From Rhizomucor pusillus (Eukaryota > Mucoromycota > Mucoromycetes > Mucorales > Lichtheimiaceae): DNA of 64,000 nucleotides. The notes below the pieces were generated by a model that saw only the letters and a program-made list of their open reading frames with translations, ran no database searches and was not told the DNA's origin. Of the stretch, positions 12,105 to 23,310 are shown piece by piece. Positions within the stretch are counted from its first letter, which is position 1, and each line of letters starts with the position of its first letter. Where the stretch lies: contig FWWN02000453.1 of assembly GCA_900175165.2 (NCBI GenBank), forward strand, positions 1 through 64,000, read 5' to 3'. The translations under genes were made by a program, and so were the position numbers.

Positions 12105-13279
12105 ATGCGCATATCGCATATGCGAATGCACTCAGCAGCATATGCGTACCTCCTATCTCTCCTTCTACTTTCTTCGTATACTATGGGCAGCTTTTACTTT
12201 GCAGGGCAACAGCATGACAATGATAAGCAAGTGTCAGGGATCCCGCCGGATTCTAGCAATGTAAACACTATGTCTGCAGAAAAGTTCGGCAATAACCTTC
12301 AGTTTCGTCGACGAAAATACTTTTGGCGTCTTGTTGCAGCAGCCATAGCGTTGGTCATCGTCGCCGTACTAGTGACAGCCATTGTTGTGGTTGTCAAGAA
12401 GCAGTCGAATACGGCTTCATCTCATACTTTATCCGCATATGCCAACTTGACTCGTATACGAACGCTTGATGAAAACGCCTTCAACAATAGTCAAAGAGTA
12501 TTTGCGGTCGGCGATATCCACGGATGCCTTCAAGAATTCAATACACTCCTGTCCAATATCAATTACAATGCTTCAACAGACAAAATGATCTTGCTAGGTG
12601 ATATGGTAGCCAAAGGACCTGACAGTCAAGGTGTCATACGTCGAGCAAAAGAACTTGGAGCGTTGTGCGTACGCGGTAACCACGATGACAAGGTGGTACG
12701 ATTCAAGACATATTATCTGGAAAAGGGCGAGCCGGAGGTCACAGATGGCGTTACCGTACTTCCCGAAGGGCCCGTACCAGATCCGCTCCAGTGGAATGAT
12801 TTCCATGGGTCTATTGCCAAGTAAGTAATCAGGCAACAATTGTTTTCAGGCAGGAATGGGATTGATCACCAAAACAAAATTTCCTCAGGAACCTGACTCG
12901 AGAAGACTATGATTATCTTGTTAATTGCCCTCTCATACTATCAATACCTTCTATCCATAGCTTGTTCGTGCATGCTGGTTTGGACCCAGCAAAGACTCTC
13001 GATAATCAAGATCCGTATTCAGTTATGAATATGCGCACAATGGATGCAAATGGCATGCCTCTCAAGGCAAAAAGCGGAGAGCCATGGACTGACGTGTGGA
13101 ATCGCAGAAATCACGAAGAGCATGTTTATTACGGACACGAGGCATCCAAAGGCCTGCAATTAAAACAATACACATCTGGATTAGATACTGGATGTGTCTA
13201 TGGAAGAAAACTGACGGCGATGGAAATTCACACTGGAGCCTTGACTCAGGTCCAGTGTCAAGTGCACGCTGCTCGTTAA
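12105..13279 (+). CDS. PPN2: Ppn2-like membrane-anchored calcineurin-type phosphatase (polyphosphatase)
   Basis: A metallophosphoesterase of the PPP superfamily, probably a vacuolar endopolyphosphatase like yeast Ppn2 (YNL217W). Two exons (12105-12820, 12889-13279) give up to 368 residues. Metal-site motifs are in order: GDIHG, GDMVAKGPDS, RGNHDD, a His in LFVHAG and GHEASKG. Upstream is a strong transmembrane segment (VAAAIALVIVAVLVTAIVVVV, about residues 79-99) preceded by FRRRKYFWR, which suggests a type II anchor with the catalytic domain in the lumen. The start is uncertain. The first ATG (12105) gives an extra hydrophobic leader; ATGs at 12183 or near 12271 would give the usual short cytosolic tail and seem more natural. 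The substrate is inferred from family resemblance; a dinucleoside-tetraphosphatase role is an alternative. Confidence 0.85.
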
Positions 13280-13428
13280 GCAGCAATTTCGTGATTTACA
13301 TTTGTTTCAAAAGCAACCACTACATAGAAGGATTCAACAGGCATTGTCCAGCAAAAAAAAAAAAAATTACCGAAAGCCTATAAAGACATTTATCTACTGA
13401 GATCTATGCGTGCTCTTTTCTCCTTTCC

Positions 13429-15605
13429 ATGCTTAAATCCATCCTATTCTGGCTGTTGCTGGTGACCAGTAAATAACACGTTAATCAGTGATATCCTTCA
13501 GAGTGATTTCTAACATCACTTGCTATAGCTTTTGTGTGGGGAGACACCAAAGGTGTCCACTCTGTCACATATTCAGTCATTGCTAATCCACCAAGTGCTG
13601 CTAACAATGTCGTCGGCGTTGCTATGGGCAAAGATGTCTATGCCCTGCAAGCTAGTGAGACAGTACCAATGCTATACACAGGTGTTGGCCCATCCTCTAT
13701 CCCTTACAGATATGTCATTCTCGATAGCAACAACAACATTGTTCACTTTGAACCTTTTGAACGGCCAGCTATTGAGCAATCAAATCAAACATTCTATGAA
13801 ACATACGGTCGACCATGGAACAAGTTGACTTTACCCACTATACCCCAGCTCTACGATTTTAATACTACCATGGGTCACATCGAGCCTCTACCAAAAGCCA
13901 ACAATGTTTCTGTTGCCGATCCTGCAGAGAGCCGCTTGTTCGAAGAAGGTGCAATTGCGACCATCCATTTGGAGGCGGACGACGCTCGAGTTAGAGCAAT
14001 GCATTTGAATAAGATGGAAAAGAAAGCCGCACGGGTGACGGGAAGACTCACGTATATCAGGTACGTTTCTCAGGCAAGAGAGAGGGGGGAGAGCGAGGAA
14101 ATATATATCTAGATGCTTACCGCCCTTCTTACTGCAAAAGTTACAATGACATTCAGCAATTTGACGACGTCGAACTGAAGGTTGGAGGCCACTCCAGCCG
14201 TAAATGGGCCAAGGTACCTTACAAACTCAAGATCCCTGAGGCTTCTGCGCCAGACGGTTTGTACAGACGCTGGGAGATGAAACTTCGACCCGAGTCAACG
14301 GACCCAACCATGATGCGAGAAAAGATTTACAACGATATGCTCCAATCTTCCGGAGTGCTTGCTGCCCGAGGCACTTATGTAAGGTGCGTGTGCTCCTGTG
14401 ACTCGAACGTTTACATTTTAGGCGGTTGCATTTAACGTTCGTATAGATTATATATCAATCAGACTCCTGTTGGACTCTTCCTCTTGGTCGACGACAGCGG
14501 ATCTGAAAGGTAACATTTGGATACAGACTGAAGAAGCGATAGCGTTGACATATATATCCATGCGCTGTAAAGCTTCATACGCGAAACCATCCATGGAGGA
14601 GATTCGAACGTACAATTAGGGCCTATTATTCAAGGCGACGCTGGCAAGGGCACCTATGCCGCCAACTTTGCATATCTCGGTGAAGACGACAGCTCATATG
14701 ACGAGGACGTGTACGATGTCAAGTTGGAAGCAGTCGGTGCACAACCCTCGGCTATGGAATCCTTTATTGATTTTGCCAGATTTATCAAGCAGTTTGATCC
14801 TAGCTCGGAAACTGATCAAAATGAGCTCCTGTCAACTTGGCAAAGCAAAATGGATATCGTCCGTTACATCCGGCAGCTGGCAGTTGAGTGGATCGGCGGT
14901 AACTGGGACGGTGTCCAGTACTCTGGAAACAACTTTGCCCTTTATCGTCATCCGGCCACGAATCAGCTCATAATGATACCTATGGATTTTGACTATACGT
15001 TCGGTAACGGCCTGGAAGAAGACCAACGACAACTCATGACAGGCGAGTGGACAGAGTTCACAGCCAACCGAAAGATTCATTCATACCTGTGGGAGAAGCT
15101 GAAGGAGATCCCGTATTTCGTTAAGCTTTATCAGGATAACCTTCGTATCATGAACGAAGGATGGAGCCCAGAAATTCTGAATAAGCGTGTCGATGGCATT
15201 GCATACATGATTGAACGAGATGTCGTTTGGGATAGATCTCTCGAACGCATGTCAGGTGGAACGATACGGCCCTGGTCCGGTGATGACTTTTTGGGTTCCC
15301 TCGAGCATGGCACTGGCGAGCCCGATGAAGCAATTGGATTGAAGGAATGGATGCAAAGCAAATATGATGCAATCAAGGAAATGAAAGATAAACTGCCTGG
15401 TGTGGACGACATGGGCGTTGGACAGGACCTTATGCCGGATGTTCCTATCGGTGAAGGTCAGTCATCGGATGCCGAGCTGGACCAAGAACAGGAAGAACCG
15501 CAAGAGCAGGAAGAGGAAGAGCCATATCCACAAGATCAGGGAGACGGTCAGGAACGGGAACCCGAAATAGAGCAGGAATCCAACGATGCTGCACAGGCCC
15601 AGTGA
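13429..15605 (+). CDS. Secreted CotH-family (spore coat protein H) protein
   Basis: A 636-residue secreted protein of the CotH kinase-like family. Five exons fit: 13429-13468, 13529-14060, 14141-14383, 14447-14509 and 14573-15605. The first tiny exon encodes a signal peptide (MLKSILFWLLLVT). CotH features follow: an N-terminal beta domain, the Lys-rich segment GHSSRKWAKVPYKLK, a loop PVGLFLLVDD, and the acidic pair MDFDYTFGNG that corresponds to the family's catalytic Asp region. The last 70 residues are Gln/Glu/Asp-rich low complexity. No hydrophobic C-terminal GPI signal is visible, unlike some Mucorales members, so release into the wall or medium is more likely than a GPI anchor. Some Mucorales CotH proteins act in host-cell attachment; whether this one does cannot be told from the sequence. 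It follows the Ppn2-like gene by 150 bases. Confidence 0.92.
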
Positions 15606-15790
15606 AACGCTTTTTCATGCAGCAACATCCTGAACTCCGTCATCAGTCTTATGTAGCTCGTGACACACCGAAAATATACATCGTTCTTCCTTTTTGATTT
15701 TTTAAAACTTCTTGTGCCCAGTCCCAGTATTCTCTAGTCGCTTGAAAGCGTATAGCTTTACTAGTTGCATAAAAGACGGCCTGTTCCGCA

Positions 15791-17538
15791 ATGCAAGAAT
15801 CGGGTCGCAGTACTGCGATTGACGGCGGCGTTTTTGCCAAACGATCTTCCGGCAGTGATCGCTTGCCGCAGCCTCAAAACAGCAATCATATCAGTTCGGC
15901 TCCACTCAAGGAGAAACTTTTAACGAATTCATCGTACCTCGCAGCAGAGATTCCACACAAGTTCGGTCATTGGGTATCAAACTTTTGGCAGCACACTGAA
16001 TCCTGCAACAACCAGTCAGACGGCACGCTCTGGCTACTTGGGAAAAGCTATGATATGCCAGACATGTCCAAAATGCAGCAAGATATGCTTGCAGCGCAAT
16101 CAGAGAATGTGTTTGACAAAGAAGAGCAGCCGAAAGACGAACAGGATGAGGTGAAGAAGAAGGAAGCTCCAGTTTCATCGTTTTCAATGTCAATGCTGTG
16201 GCCTCCAGATTTCTACGAGGACTTTACATCTCGACTTTGGATGACATACAGGCATAATTATCCACCTATCCGACCATCTTCGTACACAACAGATATTGGT
16301 TGGGGTTGCATGCTTCGAAGTGGGCAGAGCCTGCTCGCCAATGCTCTTCTTATTCATTTCCTAGGTCGAGGTAATAAACTCGTATCGGACTGTTACAACT
16401 CCAACCACTTAATCTGAATTTCAGATTGGAGACGAAAGGGTGCTGCCTCTAAAGAATATCGGCAAATCATCCAATGGTTCCTGGATGAACTTTCACCTCG
16501 TGCACCGTTCTCAATCCACAGAATTGCATTGCTGGGCAAGCAGCTCGGAAAGAACATAGGAGAATGGTTTGGTCCCAGCACCATCAGCCAAGTTATTCTG
16601 TAAGCATATAGATATTTGATCATCCATACATGTAGACCGATTGGATTAATTTTCTGTCGGTCAACAGTGCGCTCGTGTCTGATTTTCCTGCCGCAAACCT
16701 GGCTGTGTATATTGCTACGGATGGTGTAGTATATCGCCAGGACGTTCATGACGCAGCGACTGGGCGTCGACCTCGCGGGGAGTTTGGGTACTGGCACAAG
16801 TCAACAAGGCGCACTGAAGATAAGGAGTTAGAAGAGATATACAAAAAATCTACGCCGCGACGATCAATGGAGCCGGAATTGGGCGAGTTTCGACCTATCC
16901 TCGTCCTGGTTGCCATACGTCTCGGAATCGATAACTTACATCCTACATATTATCCTGCTTTGAAAGACTGTTTCAAGCTGCCATGGTTTGTAGGCATTGC
17001 AGGGTAGGCACATTGTCATCGTCGTGTTCGCCAAACATCAATAACATATTTAATCTAGTGGACGTCCCAATTCTTCGTTGTATTTTATTGGAATGCAAGG
17101 GGATGAATTATTATACCTGGATCCGCATTTTTCAAGACCTGCATTGGAAACTAAGCATATTGATGAATACAATGAACAGGATCTGGAAACATATCACTGT
17201 GCTATCCCACGGAAAATACATATATCACAGCTCGATCCCTCGATGCTCCTGGGATATTACTGCAGAACACAAGCGGATTTTGATGCATTTTGTGAACGAG
17301 TATCAGAGGTGACAGAATACTTAACATTGTGTATTTTAAAATTCTCATGCTCTAACAGCATTCCTCATAGATTGCATCTGCGCATACGGCAATTTTTACC
17401 ATTGAAAACAAAGCTCCTGAATACGACGAGGATGTTCGCAGTGAAAATGATTTTGGCATAGTTAGTGAGGACGAAGTAGACGACGATGATGATGATGATG
17501 GTGACGATGACGATAATCTAAGCGACCGAGAGTTCTAA
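15791..17538 (+). CDS. ATG4: Autophagy cysteine protease Atg4
   Basis: Atg4 is the cytosolic cysteine peptidase (family C54) that exposes the C-terminal Gly of Atg8 and later removes Atg8 from lipid. Five exons (15791-16370, 16425-16599, 16668-17003, 17059-17308, 17371-17538) give 502 residues. The catalytic Cys is Cys173 in [12 protein letters not shown]. The Asp and His partners are in [28 protein letters not shown] is the conserved strand before them. The segment [19 protein letters not shown] ends the fold. Residues 1-130 are variable, and the C-terminus ends in a run of Asp and Glu, which may carry Atg8-interacting motifs, although I cannot point to a specific one. The length is within the fungal range. 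It lies 185 bases after the CotH gene. Confidence 0.95.
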
Positions 17539-17693
17539 TAAGAAATAAAAAATCTTAGTATTCTTGTTCTTGATAGCTTTACGACGAGTTTCATGGTTGC
17601 AGATGCGATATTCCAACGCAGTCGCGAGATCCGCGCTGGATTAAAGACGCGTCTCAAATTTCAGGAACCACGCGTCGGTTTCCTGCAACTGAC

Positions 17694-20600
17694 ATGGAGG
17701 CCACGATCTTGAAACTGAGCAAGCAGTCCGATCGCCAACCTCTATTAAACTATGTAGCAGAACGCTCTGAAAAAGAGGTATATATTGAATATGAGTTTCA
17801 CAGAGGCGATGAATATTGACAGATCGCAGATCTTGAAAACTGTCAGATCTTGTCTTGACAGAAATGGTACGAGTGAAGACATAGATCCGTTGCTTCTTCT
17901 TCGAGGACTGCTTCTAGGTAGGATTTTGTAGCACACGTAGCGAAAAACTCAAAGGCTCAACAGTTTGCAAAGGTCTTCCTCTGTCAAGGGACGAAACATG
18001 CATAACGAAACGCGCAGTAATTATCAAGGAGACTGCCAAATGGTACATCCGTCCCTGCATTTCGCACGTTGAAACTACTAAGTCTTCGGATTAGGCTCTG
18101 CGAGGTTCAAGGAGATGCTTCTAACAGTAAATTATCATCGAGCATCGTCACCTACTTGCTACCAGAGGTATACGAGCACCAAATAATTCGATCTTTGCGA
18201 ATTACTGAAAAGGAATGATTGATTCTTCTAGTTAGAAACTTTATCAAAAGAGAACTTATCCGACATTGCAAACAAAATTCTTGACTGCGTGGAAAATGGG
18301 AAGCAGTTACAGTCAAGAGTATTCGAGATATTGTCAAAGATTTGGAATCTGCTCGTCGCAACCCAGAGAACCGAGTATACGAATGCCATCTTTCAGAAAA
18401 TAAAGAGTACGCAGTGGAGCGCACAAACTGCATTGGGAATTGCGGCTGGTATCAACGATATGGATCTTGCTGGGTCACAGTTGGAGCAGATGACACAAAA
18501 AATGATCAGGTATATCCCTTCAAACCTAATTTGAGAATCGGCTATCCTAAAACAAAGAGAATTCTAGTCAACTTGAAATATTGGATATTGATGAATTGCC
18601 ACCCTACATATACCAACTTCTTCTTCTTTCGCGAAAGGTTTGGGTGCCCTTCAGTTGGTAGAGCACTTTAGAGTTCACTATGCAACTCACACACGACTTT
18701 GCAGGGTCAGAAACGGGCAATTTTGCAAGGAATATGCGAACACTTTAACAGAGCAGAAAGCAAACGAAGCAAGGACGATTATCTAAACACAAGGTACGGA
18801 TTTGACATTGCTTCCATTGGATCGCTTCTAAAACTTCTGTAGTTATGTGCGAATGGAAGGAACAGTGATGCTTCACATTACGTTTGCAATAAAACAAGAT
18901 CAGGTATTTGTCAAATCAGTGGTTAGGACAAATACTCAGGCTAATAACTCTTTTCCTATACATAGGAGCTTGGACAGGAGCTATTGAAAATGATGCGACA
19001 AGGAAAAATTCATGCTTTGCAGATGTTTCCGATAGCCACCCTCTTATCCGCAGCAAGGATACATCGGTTAGAGGATGTGGTATGCCTTACGCTATCAAGT
19101 GTTCGTCTGCAATATCTCTAATTCTCTCATCACACAGATACTCGACTCGTTAAAGGGTACCATTAGTGCTATCTATCGCGACAATGAAAAATTGAAGCAG
19201 TTCACCTGGATGCCTGGTAATAACATTGAAGAATATCAGTCTTACAATTATTCTTACAATATCTCTTAAGACTACGCCAAGGTGGATGCGGCATACATAG
19301 AGGAAACTTTCCTAAGCATAGCCGAGAAATCAGCTGCTGGATGGGATCAATTGACACAACCACTCGCGCAACTGGGCATTTTACTTATTGAGTCGACGGT
19401 TAATCAGAGTGGCTGGGGAAAATCTAAAGGTAAATGCCAACGAGCAGAGTGAACCTATGTCTGCCACTGACGTATCTGCAACTTCAAAAGCTACCCAACA
19501 GAAACCTCTCGTTATAGATGGTGTCACAGCTCTAGGTATCAGAATTCTTCTGCGTCTGTTCCAGGTGAGATAATATTCGTGCTGTAATACCTGGATCAAT
19601 TTATTAACATTGTATTTGAAGCAACATAGCAGTTTACGTTCAGAGATCTTGGATCAGATCACATCGCGTATCATATCCCGCTCTGAAAGTGCTCCTCAAT
19701 TCATCAATTTGCTCGAAAACGTAGTCTCTGACCAACCGCGCGCTATTGAACCTTATCTCTCCAATGTAAAGTCTACGATATGGTAATTGAGATATGAGCG
19801 ATTGTTAATATAGAACAGATCAGGGACACGCTCAATTACCTTTCCTACTTACCTTACACGACAGCGGACTCCTTGCTGCAAGCTATACAACCTCTGGGCA
19901 ACATTGACGATAGTTTCCGGGATGGTCTCATGCTAGTACTTCGAAAATGCATGTTCGCAAAGTAAGTAAAGTTGCTTTTGAAGGAGAGATTTCAGCGTTC
20001 GATAAACTGCTTTCAGGGATGTCGACGGTCGCAAAGTTGCCGTAAACGGTTTTCTGGATCTGTTGTGGAATCAGGTCTGGAGTGAGGACCAACCTCAAGG
20101 TAGCTCCTCCACCCTCCGAAACGCAGGCGTCGCATTTGAGATACTTGGTAACAAATAAGCCAGTACTTCCTTTTTACCAAGCATCTAATAACTCCATATA
20201 GGTCTTTTGCGAAGATGCTTGGGGCAACAGGGCGAAATAAGAGCTGTAGCCTACGAAGGTCTACACGATATATCACACAATGATCTCCTTATATCCGATA
20301 TATTTGAAATTCTATACAACCAGGTAATATAATTTATGAAACAATCGATCGGATAGGGTATGCTAAAAGTTGTTGCTTAGTTTGGTGCTGTGTATGAAAC
20401 AGACGTCAGTATACCCGCAGCACTTCGTCTTGAAGCCTCTGTCGAGAATGTGAATACTGCAAGATGTCCTATTCTCTTGGAGCCAGTGCACGTTTTGTTA
20501 TCAAATCTGTTCAAGATAATTCGGCGGCTCGAAAAAACTGAACAGAATGCAGTGATAGCAAAGTCCTTGGCCAGTTGTCAAGAAGCTGCTTCGTCGCTGA

Positions 20601-23031
20601 TTTTTCGGCTTGCAAAGGCGGATTTGGAGGATTATGAACTTGATAAAACTGCAAACTATGACAGAGCAACATTCACCGGCGTGAAAAACAATTTGTATGC
20701 CTCTATTCTTTTGGGCTGCTACGAAGTATGTAATGTCTATGTGATATGTACAATGCGCAAGGTTCTAACATCAATGAATACTAGGTCGCGATGGAACATG
20801 AATATTCTTGCCGTGCAGAAACTTACGAGTCGTTTGAAAAGATTGACAGGATTTTCAAGAAACGATGTGCTTTGCAAGACGTGCTTAAGGAATTCTCAAC
20901 AGACGAGAGAGGTACGTTGCTCTCTCCTCTTCATGTCAGCATATAGAAAATCCTGACAAAAATATAGGACGCAAGCTAGTTGTTGACTATCCAACTATGC
21001 TTTCCCTGGACTTTACAGCTTCCATTACTGAAAAGATGTTTGCAGATGGTGACAGACAGACACCTGTGCGAGCTGTCCGAGCAGACCTCAATTTCGTCCA
21101 ATATATTGTAACTGTTACCCAGCAATGTCTTGAGAACGTAAGTAAGCTTGATACATGGATTAAGAGCTATTTATAACCTAACGGTTTTGCAGGCTATATC
21201 TCGCAAGAGACGCTCATCTGGAGATGAAGCAATATTCAAACAATGCATAAAGCTTTGTAACGTATACAAGCATATTTTGCTGACGGAAGGTTCGGACAGC
21301 AGCTTTGTCGGTCACTCACCCAAAAAGGTAAACATCCAAAAGATGCTCCGGCGGCTTCTCTTGATTGCTGATGAATGGATTTTAGGGAACCTCCTTGCTA
21401 GGCGCTATTGTCGATGGCTTGAGAAATATCTTGGACACTGTGGCTAGAGTTTGGCCCGAGAAAATGGATGAGCTTTTATTGAATGTGTTTCCTAGAAACA
21501 ATGGCATCCAAAACGTTAGCCATAACGCCGCAATTCTGAGTGCGTTTGAATTCTTCAAGGTAATAGCCGCTTATGGATGCTACATTGATGCATGCTAACA
21601 TCCAAGTAGAAAATACTATTGAAATATATCAATGATCCTCCACCGCTCTACAAGGAAGCTGCTATCGTTATCCAAGTGCTTGCGTCGCTTGTCTCAAACC
21701 TGTCTCGCAATAGCGAGGATTATGCCGAGTCGGTCGAAGAGATAAAACAGTGGTTAGAGAACTTTGTCAAAGAGCGGCCACTGGAAGAAGTCGGCCTAGT
21801 CAAGGAGTTGATCACTTTGTTCATCAAACTTTGCACAGAAGTCGACGATTTCTTAACGGTGACGTACATTGCACAAGATTTACATGCACTGCATGGAGAT
21901 ATCGAAGTGCCAGCTGATAGCCAGGAGGTTCCAGATGAAGAGCTCTCTGTGCAGTATCAAATGATGAACGAAAAGACGTGTGGTCCTGTCAGTCTATTGC
22001 TGCTCTCCTCATTAGAGCACTGGCTCGATGATTTGAATTGGGCTATTGGTAGACTCAAGCAATACAGTATGCTACGGGATAACGCGAGGGAAATTTGTTA
22101 TTTACAAACTGATCTATTCTTCTTCTTTTTTTCTTCAGCGTCGAGTGTCACGGATGATGAAGACAGTTCTGTTGCAGACTTTGAACAGCTTATTTGCAAA
22201 CGGATCCAGTCATGCTTGAATGTTCTCAGCGAGTTTACGAAAGCAGTGTTACTTGGGCCCCACGCTGAAGCACTGATAAGAGTGCTGTCAAAGACATACA
22301 AGCTGCTGCTATCTCTAGTGAAATACGTAAGTTCTGGTATACGGTTTCAAAAGGCGTAAATAACTGAATAACGTTTACAGACCATGATACGGCCGCAACA
22401 AATGTCTTCAGACTTTGTGTTGGTTATCCAGATCGCGGGCACAAATATCACGGATAAAATGTACAAGTTCCTGACTATATACGGACAGCAGCATATGGAC
22501 TACTTGGAAGCAGGATTGAAGAAAGGAAAAGGGAAGAAAGGAGGAGGAAGCTCGAAGGAAAAGGTGAGCATTGACGAAATGCTTGCAATTTATGCCGATT
22601 GCTTATTATCACGTCAGGCGAAAATCCTTCGCGAGTCCAAGACGATACCCAATCTCATCTTTTTAGTCGAGCAATTCGAACGCCATCTTATCCAATTAAC
22701 TCGCAAAAGCAAAGTGGATCTAATGCAATATATGAAACGAAGCACGGCACGCGATTTTAAAATCAAGCTGGACTTGATTCAGGATGCGGAGCAAACGGAC
22801 AATGTATCAGAGAATGAAAAGGTACCGCTGACGCATGAAAACCAGTCTCGATCGTAACACTACTAACGATACACATTTTGGAACCAGTCAATGTCTCGAA
22901 CTTCGTCAAGTGGGGCTAGCCAGCAAAGTAAACGAAGAGCGCCGAATGAGAAAGAAGATAGGATGGATTTAGACGATAGTGACAGCAGAAATGAAAACCC
23001 CAACCGGAACAAGCGTCAGCGCAACACCTAA
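17694..23031 (+). CDS. FANCI: Fanconi anaemia group I protein FANCI
   Basis: A large helical-repeat nuclear protein, partner of FANCD2 in the ID2 clamp that loads on DNA at interstrand crosslinks. The start ATG at 17694 and stop at 23029-23031 enclose more than 20 short introns. Diagnostic stretches follow the human order: PPYIYQLLLLSRK then GQKRAILQGICEHF; DGLMLVLRKCMFAKDVDGRK; GLLRRCLGQQGEIRAVAYEG; LEDYELDKTANYDRAT then GVKNNLYASILLGCYEV; and the strongly conserved end KTIPNLIFLVEQFERHLIQL, KSKVDLMQYMKRSTARDFKI. The C-terminus is basic (SKRRAPNEK, NKRQRNT), as expected for a nuclear and DNA-binding tail. The lysine equivalent to the human monoubiquitination site is encoded at 20033-20035. 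Exon borders in the middle were read by eye and a few may be off. Confidence 0.93.
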
Positions 23032-23310
23032 AAAAAGAAAGCATAATGTTTCTGTGCCGGACTTTGTCTCATTCTTTCTTTGTTCCCTCTTGCCTGACAG
23101 TTTCTTTTTTCGAACCTTTTCGGTTGCAGAGCAGCAGGACAAGCTGCCATAGACAGGAAACCCCGTTTATTTTTGTTTTGCAACAAGAGTTTATATTGCA
23201 ACAAAAAGCTAGAAGCTTTGTGTGCATATCTCTCTAGCAGTGACCCGGGAGCTCGAGACGCTCATTTACCTCAAAAGGCGAGAGAGAGATCTTGGTTCCC
23301 TTACCTCACA

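Noticed and set aside
18640..18720. tRNA-like A-box string (CAGTTGGTAGAGCAC) inside FANCI
   Set aside because: It lies in an intron of FANCI; no acceptor stem, anticodon arm or T arm can be folded around it.
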